A stretch of DNA of 64,000 nucleotides from a virus. The notes under the pieces are model-generated. The model was not told where the DNA came from and ran no database searches. It saw only the letters and a program-made list of their open reading frames with translations. The position numbers and the translations under genes were made by a program. Of the stretch, positions 38,871 to 46,540 are shown piece by piece. The stretch's first letter is position 1. Every line of letters begins with the position of its first letter. Location of the stretch: the IMG/VR virus record IMGVR_UViG_3300028073_000014, positions 1-64,000 of that record. One strand, given 5' to 3'.

Positions 38871-40773
38871 TTTCGGAATAGAGATTTAATTCGATAAGAT
38901 CGGCACCATTGTGCTGATAGTCAAAAAGCTTTTGGGTGCCAAAGTGAGGTAGGTAAGCAAGATTAAAGTAGCCTTCATAAGCGCCGTGACCTTCCATTGT
39001 TAAGAGGTTTTCCATAAAAGGACTAAACACAATGGTTTTGTGGATTAGTGGATTACCCTCTAGGATATTTAAATATTCAGGTTTAGTTGCAAAATAAATA
39101 TTAAAATCTGGATAAAGCTTCTTGATCGAGGGTAGTAAAGAAGTGGATAGGAATACATCTCCCGCACTTTCTGGCATTACAAATAAGATTCTTCGACCTT
39201 TATCATTCTTATCCAGTACATCAGAGAACTCAATTTTGATGTTTTCTTGATTCTCTTTCGCGCCAACGTTTTTAAAGTAGTTTAGAATTTGCTCGCGGGG
39301 GATTCCATTGTTTAGCTGGCTCATCCAGCTTTTTACGCCGTCGTCATTTGGGTCCACCTTGACCTTTAAAATGTTGGCGTACAGGTCAATGACCCAGTCT
39401 AAGTTCTGAAGTTCTTCTTTGCCATTGTAGCTTGGGTCGCGGGGCACAAAAGAAGTATTAAAATCCCACTCAACTTGAGGAGCTTCATCGATGATTTTTT
39501 CCAACTGTTTGCCAATAATTTCGGCAGACAAGTTGTCGATTACGAATCGTCGTCCAACCTTACCCATCTCGGCGCGCTTGGAAGGACTCATCTTATATAC
39601 CCTCTCAAGCTTTTCGGCAATTGATTCTGGAAGAGTGGTAGCTTTAATAAAATTACTACCTGGTTCGTAATAAGGTTTCCAATTCAATGGGATACCGCCG
39701 CTCTCTTCCGTGGAGAAGTCTTCGCCACAAGAATAGTTTGTTACTAAGGTGACAAGCTCTGTTAGTTTAGCTTCTGTGATTGGAATCTCCTGCCCACCAC
39801 TAGTGAACGGATGGCAGTAAACATCCATTAAGTTATATATTTCGTTAAGCTGTGCTTCTGATACTCCGTCTGATATATTTGTGGTTTCGACAGTTCCTTT
39901 GGCGCCACAGTATCTGCACTGAATCTTTTGGCCGATAAACGGCTTCACTTCAAACTGCTTGCAGCTTTTGCAGAAGTAGGTGGTGAGAACGTCCGAGTTT
40001 TCAATACCGGCATCCTTGATCAAGCGAGGAATGTCCCAGCCTTCTGACCAGTGGGTGTGAAGCAAAAGCTTGGCTTTTACCTTGGGGTTCTTATCCTTGA
40101 AGATCTTGAAGCCTTGCAGGAGGTTTGGCACGCTTTTGCGAAGCTGATTTCGGAACACGAAGCCAATGATGAACTCATCAGACAGATTAAACTCTTTTCT
40201 CAGAGCGGCGCGATTCTCGTCGCTAAGTCTGTAAAAGGCAGAAGTCTCGCCCGCTCCTCTAAGTGTTTTGATTGCGCCTTCATCATAACCAAGACGTTTG
40301 ACCTCCTTGGAAACAAAGGAGGCCCAAGCATAATAATGATTTACCTTGGGAATCATTTTGAGCGCATCTGGATAAATGGGCAGGGAGTCCAAGGTTGTCC
40401 AAATCATACAGTTTTGGTTCCACCACTTCTTTTCGACTAACGGAGCCAAGGCCCAGATATCCTCAATGCCGATATAGAAATCAGGCTTGACCTCTTTCAT
40501 TAAACCGTCAATCTCATACAGACCATAAGCCGCAGTTCTGATCTTGGTTTGATCGCCGCCAAACGATTGCAGTTTACTGTTTTCTGGCAGTGTACCGTAA
40601 GCTCTCCACGGTAATGTTTTTAGCTCTTCAGAGTCTTTAGTTTTTGCATTGGCAAACTCAACAAGATTGTACTTACCAGTCTTATGCAAATAGCGAAGAA
40701 CATTTCGCATATTCTTGCCAAAACCTGTAAAAGCTCTGCTGTGATTACTGTGGAGAACTACGGTCTTTTTCAT
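38857..40773 (-). CDS. GT4 glycosyltransferase fused to GT9 N-terminal half
   Basis: ATG at 40773 forms an ATGA overlap with the previous gene. The 638-residue protein has a GT4-type GT-B body (~1-430): a VVLHSNHSRAFTGFGKNMRN start, FIIGFVFRNQLRKSVPNLLQ and DVYCHPFTSGGQEIPITEAK. A zinc ribbon (CKSC...CRYC, ~266-290) is inserted in it. The C-terminal ~115 residues (RILFVMPESAGDVFLSTSLL and on) are the N-terminal half of a GT9 domain and stop where the next gene takes over. It should transfer a sugar from a nucleotide donor; the acceptor is unknown. Confidence 0.75.
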   Translation of the reverse strand: MKKTVVLHSNHSRAFTGFGKNMRNVLRYLHKTGKYNLVEFANAKTKDSEELKTLPWRAYGTLPENSKLQSFGGDQTKIRTAAYGLYEIDGLMKEVKPDFYIGIEDIWALAPLVEKKWWNQNCMIWTTLDSLPIYPDALKMIPKVNHYYAWASFVSKEVKRLGYDEGAIKTLRGAGETSAFYRLSDENRAALRKEFNLSDEFIIGFVFRNQLRKSVPNLLQGFKIFKDKNPKVKAKLLLHTHWSEGWDIPRLIKDAGIENSDVLTTYFCKSCKQFEVKPFIGQKIQCRYCGAKGTVETTNISDGVSEAQLNEIYNLMDVYCHPFTSGGQEIPITEAKLTELVTLVTNYSCGEDFSTEESGGIPLNWKPYYEPGSNFIKATTLPESIAEKLERVYKMSPSKRAEMGKVGRRFVIDNLSAEIIGKQLEKIIDEAPQVEWDFNTSFVPRDPSYNGKEELQNLDWVIDLYANILKVKVDPNDDGVKSWMSQLNNGIPREQILNYFKNVGAKENQENIKIEFSDVLDKNDKGRRILFVMPESAGDVFLSTSLLPSIKKLYPDFNIYFATKPEYLNILEGNPLIHKTIVFSPFMENLLTMEGHGAYEGYFNLAYLPHFGTQKLFDYQHNGADLIELNLYSENAHS

Positions 40774-41234
40774 ACTGAACACTCAAAGAAAACGCGAAGA
40801 TAGTTTTCCATATACTGAGCAATAAGCTCGGCCTCACCAAGCTCAAAGCCGATCAGGAAGGATTGCTCACCCTTCTTGATACTAAATGAGAAAGCGTCTT
40901 CGCCACTCTTCTTTTGATACGGCCCAAACATAATTGATGTTGTTGAGCCCTGATAAGCGTGAACAGTAGAGAACTTAGACGAGCACCTTACTGCACGAAT
41001 AATCGATGCCGCCTCTGTCTCGTTAAGCTTTAGCGCCGCAGTCTTCTCTGGGTTTTTGGCGTTTTCTGAGAATGAGCCCTTGCGGGTCTGCTCGTTCCAT
41101 CCTGCCTGCTTGACGAAGCTTACGTAAAGATCTGGAGCTTCGCCTTTTGTCTGATCCTTGTCCTTATAAGATGTGTTAAAAGATACCGCTGTACCTGTAT
41201 TCGACTTGTTGGGTTTATAAAAATTAAGGCGCAT
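40770..41234 (-). CDS. Conserved phage protein, possibly nucleic-acid-binding
   Basis: The 154-residue protein is of a type found widely in aquatic phages: MRLNFYKPNKSNTGTAVSF, then DLYVSFVKQAGWNEQTRKGS (~35-54), LKLNETEAASIIRAV and FSFSIKKGEQSFLIGFELGE. The arrangement (beta strands, then a final helix) is like PC4-type single-strand-binding coactivators, but this is a structural guess. The start codon is inside a long hairpin (41228-41265), which could give autoregulation of translation. Confidence 0.5.
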   Translation of the reverse strand: MRLNFYKPNKSNTGTAVSFNTSYKDKDQTKGEAPDLYVSFVKQAGWNEQTRKGSFSENAKNPEKTAALKLNETEAASIIRAVRCSSKFSTVHAYQGSTTSIMFGPYQKKSGEDAFSFSIKKGEQSFLIGFELGEAELIAQYMENYLRVFFECSV

Positions 41235-41265
41235 AAATCATCAGTTTAACGATGATAAATGCGCC
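41228..41265 (-). promoter_or_regulatory. Long hairpin covering a start codon
   Basis: Arms at 41228-41242 and 41251-41265 are complementary over 15 positions apart from a symmetric two-base internal mismatch, with an eight-base loop. The ATG of the next gene (41232-41234) lies in the 3' arm on the minus strand, and the RNA then runs into TTAATTTTTA. It could sequester the start codon or stop transcription after the gene at 41286. Confidence 0.6.
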
Positions 41266-41285
41266 CGTTCTGATTTAAAGAACTT

Positions 41286-41498
41286 TTATTCGATAATAAC
41301 GCGAGAAACGTCACCCTCGTCCCACTTGGTTTCGTCCATTGAACCTTGCGCCTTTTTCTTCTTACGGCGGTATTGGGAGTAGCAAATCGCAGCGCGCTGC
41401 TTTTGATTTGGGTACTCTTTGTTCATTGTCTCGGAACCCATACAGGACGAGATGAAATCGTCTTCTTCTTGATTTTTCTTAGGAGTTGGTAGTGGCAT
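41286..41498 (-). CDS. Conserved small phage protein (PxxKQRxAICYSQ family)
   Basis: The 70-residue protein contains DDFISSCMGSETMNKEYPNQ (~14-33) and then KQRAAICYSQYRR. This DFI-x-x-CM ... KxxYPxxKQRxAxCYSxW pattern is common in phage proteins near head and packaging genes, often as part of a larger protein. Its function is unknown to me. It follows the AGTGTAAATT motif and lacks a purine-rich ribosome site. Confidence 0.62.
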   Translation of the reverse strand: MPLPTPKKNQEEDDFISSCMGSETMNKEYPNQKQRAAICYSQYRRKKKKAQGSMDETKWDEGDVSRVIIE

Positions 41499-41505
41499 AT
41501 ATTAA

Positions 41506-41513
41506 ATTTACAC
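41506..41513 (-). promoter_or_regulatory. GTGTAAAT motif
   Basis: The minus strand reads AGTGTAAATTTAATAT before the ATG at 41498. The motif overlaps the stop codon of the gene upstream and is one of five copies at minus-strand gene junctions. Confidence 0.4.
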
Positions 41514-41873
41514 TGGAACTTCTATCCATTGAAGAGTTGGTTCGTTCCATACATAAACCTTGCCATCGTTTGGATATGGAATCGGTGCCTGCCAGTCTAA
41601 TGTTGTTTCATTAAAAGTCCAAGATAAATAAGGTTGAGGGGCGATGAAAGCGTCGCGAACTTCGTCGTAGCGGTAACCAATTCCAGCATAGCGCACACGA
41701 ATATTATTGTTATAAGAAGTTTGGACCCAGCGACCGCCGCCAAAAAGATTTTGGCAAAAAGCTATGCCAATAGCTTCACTTTCTTGCCCGTTGGAATCAA
41801 GACAATCGCTGTTAGATACAACAATTACTTGTTGAACAATATTATCGTCGTCGATTTTTGCGAAATGAGCCAT
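41508..41873 (-). CDS. Virion-associated protein (MAHFAKI family)
   Basis: The 121-residue protein matches a family that I know from cyanophage and other aquatic phage structural regions: MAHFAKIDDDNIVQQVIVV, ESEAIGIAFCQNLFGGGRWV (~32-51), then RYAGIGYRYDEVRDAFIAPQ, SWTFNETTLDWQAP and WNEPTLQWIE. It is thought to be a virion or fibre accessory protein. It immediately follows the Gly-rich fibre gene (stop and start adjoining). Confidence 0.68.
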   Translation of the reverse strand: MAHFAKIDDDNIVQQVIVVSNSDCLDSNGQESEAIGIAFCQNLFGGGRWVQTSYNNNIRVRYAGIGYRYDEVRDAFIAPQPYLSWTFNETTLDWQAPIPYPNDGKVYVWNEPTLQWIEVPV

Positions 41874-42773
41874 TTAAAAAGTTATACTCCCGCTAGAATT
41901 AAATGTGTAAATGTAATATCCTTCACTAGTAGTCAAGCTAGGGGAACCAGTGGTAGAGGTTGCCTGAAATGAACTTTTTAAAATCACTACTCCAGAGCCG
42001 CCGTTACCTCCGTTTCCGCCTGCAACGCCGCCCGCTCCGCCACCACCGCCACCTAAGTTTTGCGTTCCGTTAATGCCAGAGCCGCTTCTTGTTCCATTTC
42101 CACCGCCACCAAATCCGCCACTTCCAGCAGAAGCTCCTTCGTTACCTCCACCACCGCCACCAGCGTAATATACCGCTGCGCCAGTTATAGAAGAAATCGA
42201 GCCATTGCCGCCTCCTCCACCGTGACCAGATGCTCCAACAGCGCCCGCACCACCGCCACCACCACCGCCATAGGGTGAGCCTGCTGGCCCGCCGCCGCCG
42301 CCATTATTGCCCTGACTTGGAGTAGTTGGAGGCGTATTGCCTGCTCCACCAGTAGATCCTCCGTTATATCCAGTTCCGCCACCAGAGCCTCCCGATTTAC
42401 CGAGACGAGTACCACTGTCGCCTGATCCACCGCCTCCCCCGCCATTAGTTGATACAGATGAAAAAATTGAGTCAGTTCCATTGGTGCCTCTAAAATCTCC
42501 TGTTTTCGTATTTCCAGCCCCTCCTGCACCAACTGTAATAGAGTAAGATTGATTTAAATTTAAAGTTAAAGCTCCAATTAATAAGCCTCCTCCACCTCCT
42601 CCACCAGCACTTCCATTAGAAGAATTGACGGCGCCGCCACCGCCGCCGCCAGAGACAACCAAGTACTCAACTTGAAAACTCTGTCTTCTAGAAGGCGTCG
42701 ATATTGAACTCGATGAAGAAAACCAGTCTGACACTTGACTGGAAGAAACCGCTCTTTTTAACGGATTAGCCAT
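41874..42773 (-). CDS. Glycine-rich tail fibre/adhesin-like protein
   Basis: The 299-residue protein has a Ser-rich N-terminus, an EYLVVSGGGGGG segment and then long Gly-rich stretches (GGGGG, SGGGTGYNGG and similar) to about residue 270, closing with a short beta-rich end (GYYIYTFNSSGSITF). This Gly-rich domain with a YLVVxGGGGGG start is typical of phage tail fibre adhesins and distal tip proteins. It probably mediates host or surface binding. Start and stop overlap its neighbours closely. Confidence 0.78.
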   Translation of the reverse strand: MANPLKRAVSSSQVSDWFSSSSSISTPSRRQSFQVEYLVVSGGGGGGAVNSSNGSAGGGGGGGLLIGALTLNLNQSYSITVGAGGAGNTKTGDFRGTNGTDSIFSSVSTNGGGGGGSGDSGTRLGKSGGSGGGTGYNGGSTGGAGNTPPTTPSQGNNGGGGGPAGSPYGGGGGGGAGAVGASGHGGGGGNGSISSITGAAVYYAGGGGGGNEGASAGSGGFGGGGNGTRSGSGINGTQNLGGGGGGAGGVAGGNGGNGGSGVVILKSSFQATSTTGSPSLTTSEGYYIYTFNSSGSITF

Positions 42774-43135
42774 TATGAAATTCTATTAACGTAACCAGAA
42801 ATTGTAATAACATTTGTTGTTCCAGCATAAGCATAAACTGTATTTGCGGCAGAACCTGTACCAGTTAATATTAAACCGGGCACAACTAGCGTCAATCCAG
42901 AAGTTGCGGGAATAGTTAATTTAATATCATTGTCAACCGCAGTGGTTCCACCGTATTGAATCGTGAGTACAACTGCGCTAGCTGATGAATTATATGCATA
43001 CAGCCACACCTCATCAATAACTGAGGACGATGTGCCAGTCGCGTGAATTGTGGTGCCGGTTGATGTTGTGGCTGCAACTTTAATGGCTTTGCCTTGGGTT
43101 GAGCCCGATAAGAGTACTTTTGAGAATGTTGCCAT
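42773..43135 (-). CDS. Beta-rich virion-associated protein
   Basis: The 120-residue Thr/Ser/Gly-rich protein is beta throughout (KVAATTSTGTTIHATGTSSS; EVWLYAYNSSASAVVLTIQY; PGLILTGTGSAANTVYAYA), with the composition of a small jelly-roll or fibre-head protein. Similar products occur in cyanophage structural modules. It overlaps the Gly-rich gene by one base. Role probably in fibre or capsid decoration. Confidence 0.6.
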   Translation of the reverse strand: MATFSKVLLSGSTQGKAIKVAATTSTGTTIHATGTSSSVIDEVWLYAYNSSASAVVLTIQYGGTTAVDNDIKLTIPATSGLTLVVPGLILTGTGSAANTVYAYAGTTNVITISGYVNRIS

Positions 43136-43143
43136 TTTTTAAA

Positions 43144-43278
43144 TTAGCTAAAGACTTGGTTTGCGATGACGTTTTGGTCATCGTCTGGTGCGGTGCCGCT
43201 CGTTCCACTGGTGCCTGATGTGCCAGCGGCACCTTGAGGGCCAACTAATCCAGCAGGAATTGCAGTAGAAAGATTCAT
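43144..43278 (-). CDS. Tiny collagen-like protein, 44 aa
   Basis: Minus-strand ATG at 43278 to TAA at 43144-43146 gives 44 residues. It opens MNLSTAIPAGLVGPQG and continues AAGTSGTSGTSGTAP, a collagen-like G-x-x run, ending IANQVFS. The opening resembles the protein at 45828-46232 (MNLTSLAPAGLV). The gene has a GTGTAAATA motif just upstream. It may be a peptide component of a fibre or a remnant of one. Confidence 0.55.
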   Translation of the reverse strand: MNLSTAIPAGLVGPQGAAGTSGTSGTSGTAPDDDQNVIANQVFS

Positions 43279-43285
43279 ACTTTAT

Positions 43286-43293
43286 ATTTACAC
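43286..43293 (-). promoter_or_regulatory. GTGTAAATA motif
   Basis: The minus strand reads GGTGTAAATATAAAGT, ending at the ATG of the collagen-like gene (43278). It lies in the 19-base gap after the gene at 43298. Confidence 0.42.
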
Positions 43294-43297
43294 CGAA

Positions 43298-43780
43298 TTA
43301 AAGATAAGGATCTGGCGCCAAAACAACTTCTGGGTCCAGCCCAATCTGGGTCGCCATACCGCGAACTGTTTGATTATTATTCCAAAACCAAGAGAAACCT
43401 TCCCAAAGAAACTTCTGCTCTGCGGGTAGCGAAGCTATCAGCGCCATCAAGTCAGGTAGTTTATTGGCTTCCAAAACTCTGCTAGTAATGGTATCCTTAG
43501 TGACTCTGTAAGGTGGGACAATGTCGCGCTCCGCGATCTCTTCTGGCGTCAAAGCTTGAACCGTTACTGTATAAACCCAACCGTTCTCAATGTAAGGCTC
43601 ACAGCTGACAAGTTTTTCAGTGGCTGGATTATACTCCTTCCAGAGATTAACCTTCATTGCATTATTCTCAGAAAGGAAAAGGTCGTTGGGGCCGCTAGGC
43701 GGAAAGCTGGTGTTGGGAAATAAAGCTCTGTAGTCACCAACTTGAGTGACTTGACCATTGTTGATGATGGCGATATTCAT
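43298..43780 (-). CDS. Probable tail fibre/assembly-associated protein
   Basis: The 160-residue protein opens MNIAIINNGQVTQVGDYRAL and contains FPPSGPNDLFLSENNAMKVN, then VYTVTVQALTPEEIAERD, features seen in proteins next to tail fibre genes (fibre assembly or DUF4376-like). The C-terminus is helical (SRVLEANKLPDLMALIASLP). It lies two bases after the LamG gene. A fibre-assembly role is inferred from position. Confidence 0.55.
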   Translation of the reverse strand: MNIAIINNGQVTQVGDYRALFPNTSFPPSGPNDLFLSENNAMKVNLWKEYNPATEKLVSCEPYIENGWVYTVTVQALTPEEIAERDIVPPYRVTKDTITSRVLEANKLPDLMALIASLPAEQKFLWEGFSWFWNNNQTVRGMATQIGLDPEVVLAPDPYL

Positions 43781-43782
43781 AA

Positions 43783-45831
43783 TTAAAAGTCAGGAAGTGG
43801 GGCTGTGGGTGGGGCGAAATCCGAAGTGTATCTGGCTATGCCAGATGTTATTCTTATATCATCAAAATAGCCGTTAAATTGCCAAGAAGCACCATCTCCA
43901 TATAAACTGCCAATAGATAATTGCCCAGCAGCAGTAAAATTGGTCGAGTTAGCAGCAGATGCCACAACAATTCCATTTCTAAAAAGTCTCATCGTTCCAG
44001 AAGCTCTGCTAACTGCAATATGAGTCCATTGGTTTAGTGTTATATTTGTAGGATCTTTTACAAAAACTTGATATCCAGCAGCCGGCCCAGAAAATGTTAT
44101 TTGCTGGCCTTCAAATAAGAAAGCCCAGTTGCCGGGTCCAGTCCAATTTGATATTGGAGTTCCAAATTGAGTGCCAAGTGGATAAAGCCAAAATTCAACA
44201 GTAAAGTCGCCCGTGCCAAAAGCATTTGGAGCAATTGAGTTTACTCTTAAAGATGAGCCTGCTGGATTATATATAGATCCAGTTCCGTATTTTTTAATAC
44301 TTGTGCTAATTTGTGTACTGTTTACAGTCTCCCAATTATTCATCATCGCATTATCCACAATAGATCCGTTAGCGAATCTGCCCAAGAATGTTGTTTCTGG
44401 AATAGCTGTCAAAGGTTCAGTTGGCGGGGTGAAATTGGCAGTATATAAACATTTGCCATTTATTACTCTTACATCAGAAATAATTCCAATAAATCCGCCA
44501 TATATACTAACAGTATCATGTACTCTAGCGCCTACCATACTTTGATGATTTCCAGCGCCACCGCTAGAAAGTTGTAGGGAAGTTCTAGCGATTGGTGTTG
44601 TAGTTGATACTCCGTTTATGTATATATTTATTAAGTCTCCCGCGCCTCTAACAATTGCAATATGATTCCATTGTCCATGAGTTATAGAATTGTTTGAAGC
44701 TAAAATATTAGAGGACTGTGTGTTGAAAGTTCCAGAAGAGGCAAATAAATTAACTTTGCCATTATTCCCGATAGTAACAAAATACCCTCCAGTGTTACCG
44801 CCGCTCCAATAATAATCAGAAAATATTGTATATCCAGAAAAATCACTTGCTGGAGAACTACTTAAGTAAACCCAGCATTCTGCTGTAAAAAATCCAGATG
44901 CAAGTCTTAGCGCTCTGTTTGCCGCAAGTAAGTAATCACTCCCATCAAAATATGCACTGCCTGCAATTCTATCTGTTCTGTATTCTGCGTCTGGAGAGAG
45001 TGGGGAAAAACGTTGAACAGAAACATCGCCATTGCGGGTGATGGTAAAGTTGTTAGAGCTAGCGTCGCGAAAGCGATTGGATTGACAAGTTAATATGGAT
45101 GTATTCGCAATAGCAGAAAGTGGAGAGGTTGGAACATTAATATTTGTCCCAGAATAAAGCGCCACTCCTTTAACTAAACGAAAGTTTGAAATGTAACCAA
45201 GCCAATGTTCCTGACTTAAATTAGTATAAGGGCGCCCAATTGTTAATATATTGTACGAAGCATTGGTTGTAAAACTGGCATTAGCTACACGAACACCATT
45301 TAAATAAATAGAAACTACTCCAGAGGCTCTAGAAATTGCAACATGATTCCAAGTATTTGGGATATAAGCGGTATTTGTAACTACAAGTGTGCCACCAGCA
45401 GATGAATTTAATGCTAGTGTATTTGCTGGATTACCTCCAAAGGGCCACCAATTAAAAAGTTGAATATCTCCAGTTTGCCCATTATTCCCTATACCAAAAA
45501 TAGCGCGAGTTCCAATACTGGCTGTGCTGCCAATTTGATAAAACCAAAGATCAACTGAAAAATCTCCAGTTCCTAGCTGGAAAGCAGTATTAGCGGCAGT
45601 AACTAAATAATCGCCTGTTCCATCAAAATAATTACTCCACCTATCTCCGTATGGGCTAAATGATCCCTGTGTTACATTTCCAGTTCTGGTAATAGCGTTA
45701 TTGCTCGCGCTACTGTCTAAAAATGTATTATTCTGTCCCCCGTTTGTTCCATCTCCGTGCAACAACAAGGTTACATTTTTAAAATTTGGATCTCTTGACC
45801 CAGCTAAACTTCTTACGAAGTGGTGCCTCAT
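43783..45831 (-). CDS. LamG/concanavalin-like virion protein, three domains
   Basis: The 682-residue protein contains three LamG-like (laminin G/ConA fold) domains, at about 20-240, 255-465 and 480-680. Each has an FDGTGDYL/YFDGSDYL-type start, a TAECWVY or VDLWFY block, WNHVAIxR and an IYxNG strand, followed by a YISNFRLVKG or ISDVRVINGKCLY end. Such proteins are typical of phage baseplate wedge or fibre-like carbohydrate-binding proteins. It probably binds glycans on the host. It is Asn/Ser/Thr-rich and overlaps its upstream neighbour by four bases. Confidence 0.85.
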   Translation of the reverse strand: MRHHFVRSLAGSRDPNFKNVTLLLHGDGTNGGQNNTFLDSSASNNAITRTGNVTQGSFSPYGDRWSNYFDGTGDYLVTAANTAFQLGTGDFSVDLWFYQIGSTASIGTRAIFGIGNNGQTGDIQLFNWWPFGGNPANTLALNSSAGGTLVVTNTAYIPNTWNHVAISRASGVVSIYLNGVRVANASFTTNASYNILTIGRPYTNLSQEHWLGYISNFRLVKGVALYSGTNINVPTSPLSAIANTSILTCQSNRFRDASSNNFTITRNGDVSVQRFSPLSPDAEYRTDRIAGSAYFDGSDYLLAANRALRLASGFFTAECWVYLSSSPASDFSGYTIFSDYYWSGGNTGGYFVTIGNNGKVNLFASSGTFNTQSSNILASNNSITHGQWNHIAIVRGAGDLINIYINGVSTTTPIARTSLQLSSGGAGNHQSMVGARVHDTVSIYGGFIGIISDVRVINGKCLYTANFTPPTEPLTAIPETTFLGRFANGSIVDNAMMNNWETVNSTQISTSIKKYGTGSIYNPAGSSLRVNSIAPNAFGTGDFTVEFWLYPLGTQFGTPISNWTGPGNWAFLFEGQQITFSGPAAGYQVFVKDPTNITLNQWTHIAVSRASGTMRLFRNGIVVASAANSTNFTAAGQLSIGSLYGDGASWQFNGYFDDIRITSGIARYTSDFAPPTAPLPDF

Positions 45832-46232
45832 AAAACATTACCAACTAAAGCGCCGTAAATTCTAGTGTCGATCTTCCAAAACTGCAATACAGTGTACCCA
45901 GTCGCCGCTAAAACTGGCGCGTTGCCACCAACCCAGCTAACACCGCTAATTGAGCCCGTGCCCCAAGTTGCTCCTGTCCAAGTCAAAGCGTAGCCGCTGC
46001 CATCATCTACCATCAAAGTAACACTTTCGCCCGCAAGAAAGTTAGTAGCTTGTGGACTGCGGTTGGCAGCAAGAGCAACCAATTGAATCGACCCGTTGCC
46101 CGGATCAACTTCAAACCCAACGCCGTCATTGATTGTGTAGATGTCTTCCTTTATTGTCCCAATAATAACTGGGTCTGTAAGTGGGCTTTGGGCGCTTACC
46201 AATCCTGCGGGCGCTAATGAGGTGAGATTCAT
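45828..46232 (-). CDS. Virion protein, possibly fibre component
   Basis: The 134-residue beta-rich protein opens MNLTSLAPAGLVSAQSP, as in the tiny gene at 43144-43278, and ends FWKIDTRIYGALVGNVL. Central blocks (VTLMVDDGSGYALTWTGATW, ~87-106) resemble a phage head- or fibre-type beta domain. It is the first gene after a strong terminator and a GTGTAAATA motif, so it probably opens the late fibre operon. Confidence 0.65.
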   Translation of the reverse strand: MNLTSLAPAGLVSAQSPLTDPVIIGTIKEDIYTINDGVGFEVDPGNGSIQLVALAANRSPQATNFLAGESVTLMVDDGSGYALTWTGATWGTGSISGVSWVGGNAPVLAATGYTVLQFWKIDTRIYGALVGNVL

Positions 46233-46240
46233 ACCTTAGT

Positions 46241-46248
46241 ATTTACAC
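46241..46248 (-). promoter_or_regulatory. AGTGTAAATA motif before fibre operon
   Basis: The minus strand reads AGTGTAAATACTAAGGTATG: the motif, a short AAGG ribosome site, and the ATG at 46232. It comes two bases after the poly-T of the terminator, which is where a new promoter is expected. Confidence 0.55.
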
Positions 46249-46249
46249 T

Positions 46250-46278
46250 AAAAAAAGAGCCGAATTTGCATTCGGCTC
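46250..46278 (-). terminator. Intrinsic terminator
   Basis: GAGCCGAA at 46257-46264 and TTCGGCTC at 46271-46278 form an eight-pair stem with a six-base loop. On the minus strand seven T follow the stem directly. It ends transcription from the gene at 46303-46539. Confidence 0.88.
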
Positions 46279-46302
46279 AGTGGTTTTAGGGGTTAATTTT
46301 AA

Positions 46303-46539
46303 TTAAGCTCGGGGCTTATTAGGAACAGCAGTGATTCTTCGTCCCTTAAAAGTTACAGCTGTGATTTGATTCTTAGCGAAGCGTCGATTGGTTCCAGAGT
46401 TACGGTCCTCCACGGTGATAAGCGAGGGGCCAAACTCGACAAGGCGAGCGTTAATAATTTCAGTAGCAGTCTCAAGGCCAAAAAAGCGGCCTGCGGTATT
46501 TTGAATCGTAGTGATTGCGCGATTGTTCTTATTGTTCAT
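46303..46539 (-). CDS. Small basic protein, 78 aa
   Basis: The 78-residue protein is basic and beta-rich (MNNKNNRAITTIQNTAGRFF; LVEFGPSLITVEDRNSGTNR, ~33-52), ending FKGRRITAVPNKPRA. The composition and fold pattern suggest a small barrel or RNA/DNA-binding protein, but no family is recognised. It is followed by the terminator. Confidence 0.55.
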   Translation of the reverse strand: MNNKNNRAITTIQNTAGRFFGLETATEIINARLVEFGPSLITVEDRNSGTNRRFAKNQITAVTFKGRRITAVPNKPRA

Positions 46540-46540
46540 A

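Noticed and set aside
42000-42640. Dense short repeats that could be mistaken for a CRISPR-like or satellite array
   Set aside because: They are the codon-level consequence of Gly-rich runs in the fibre gene; there are no regular repeat-spacer units.
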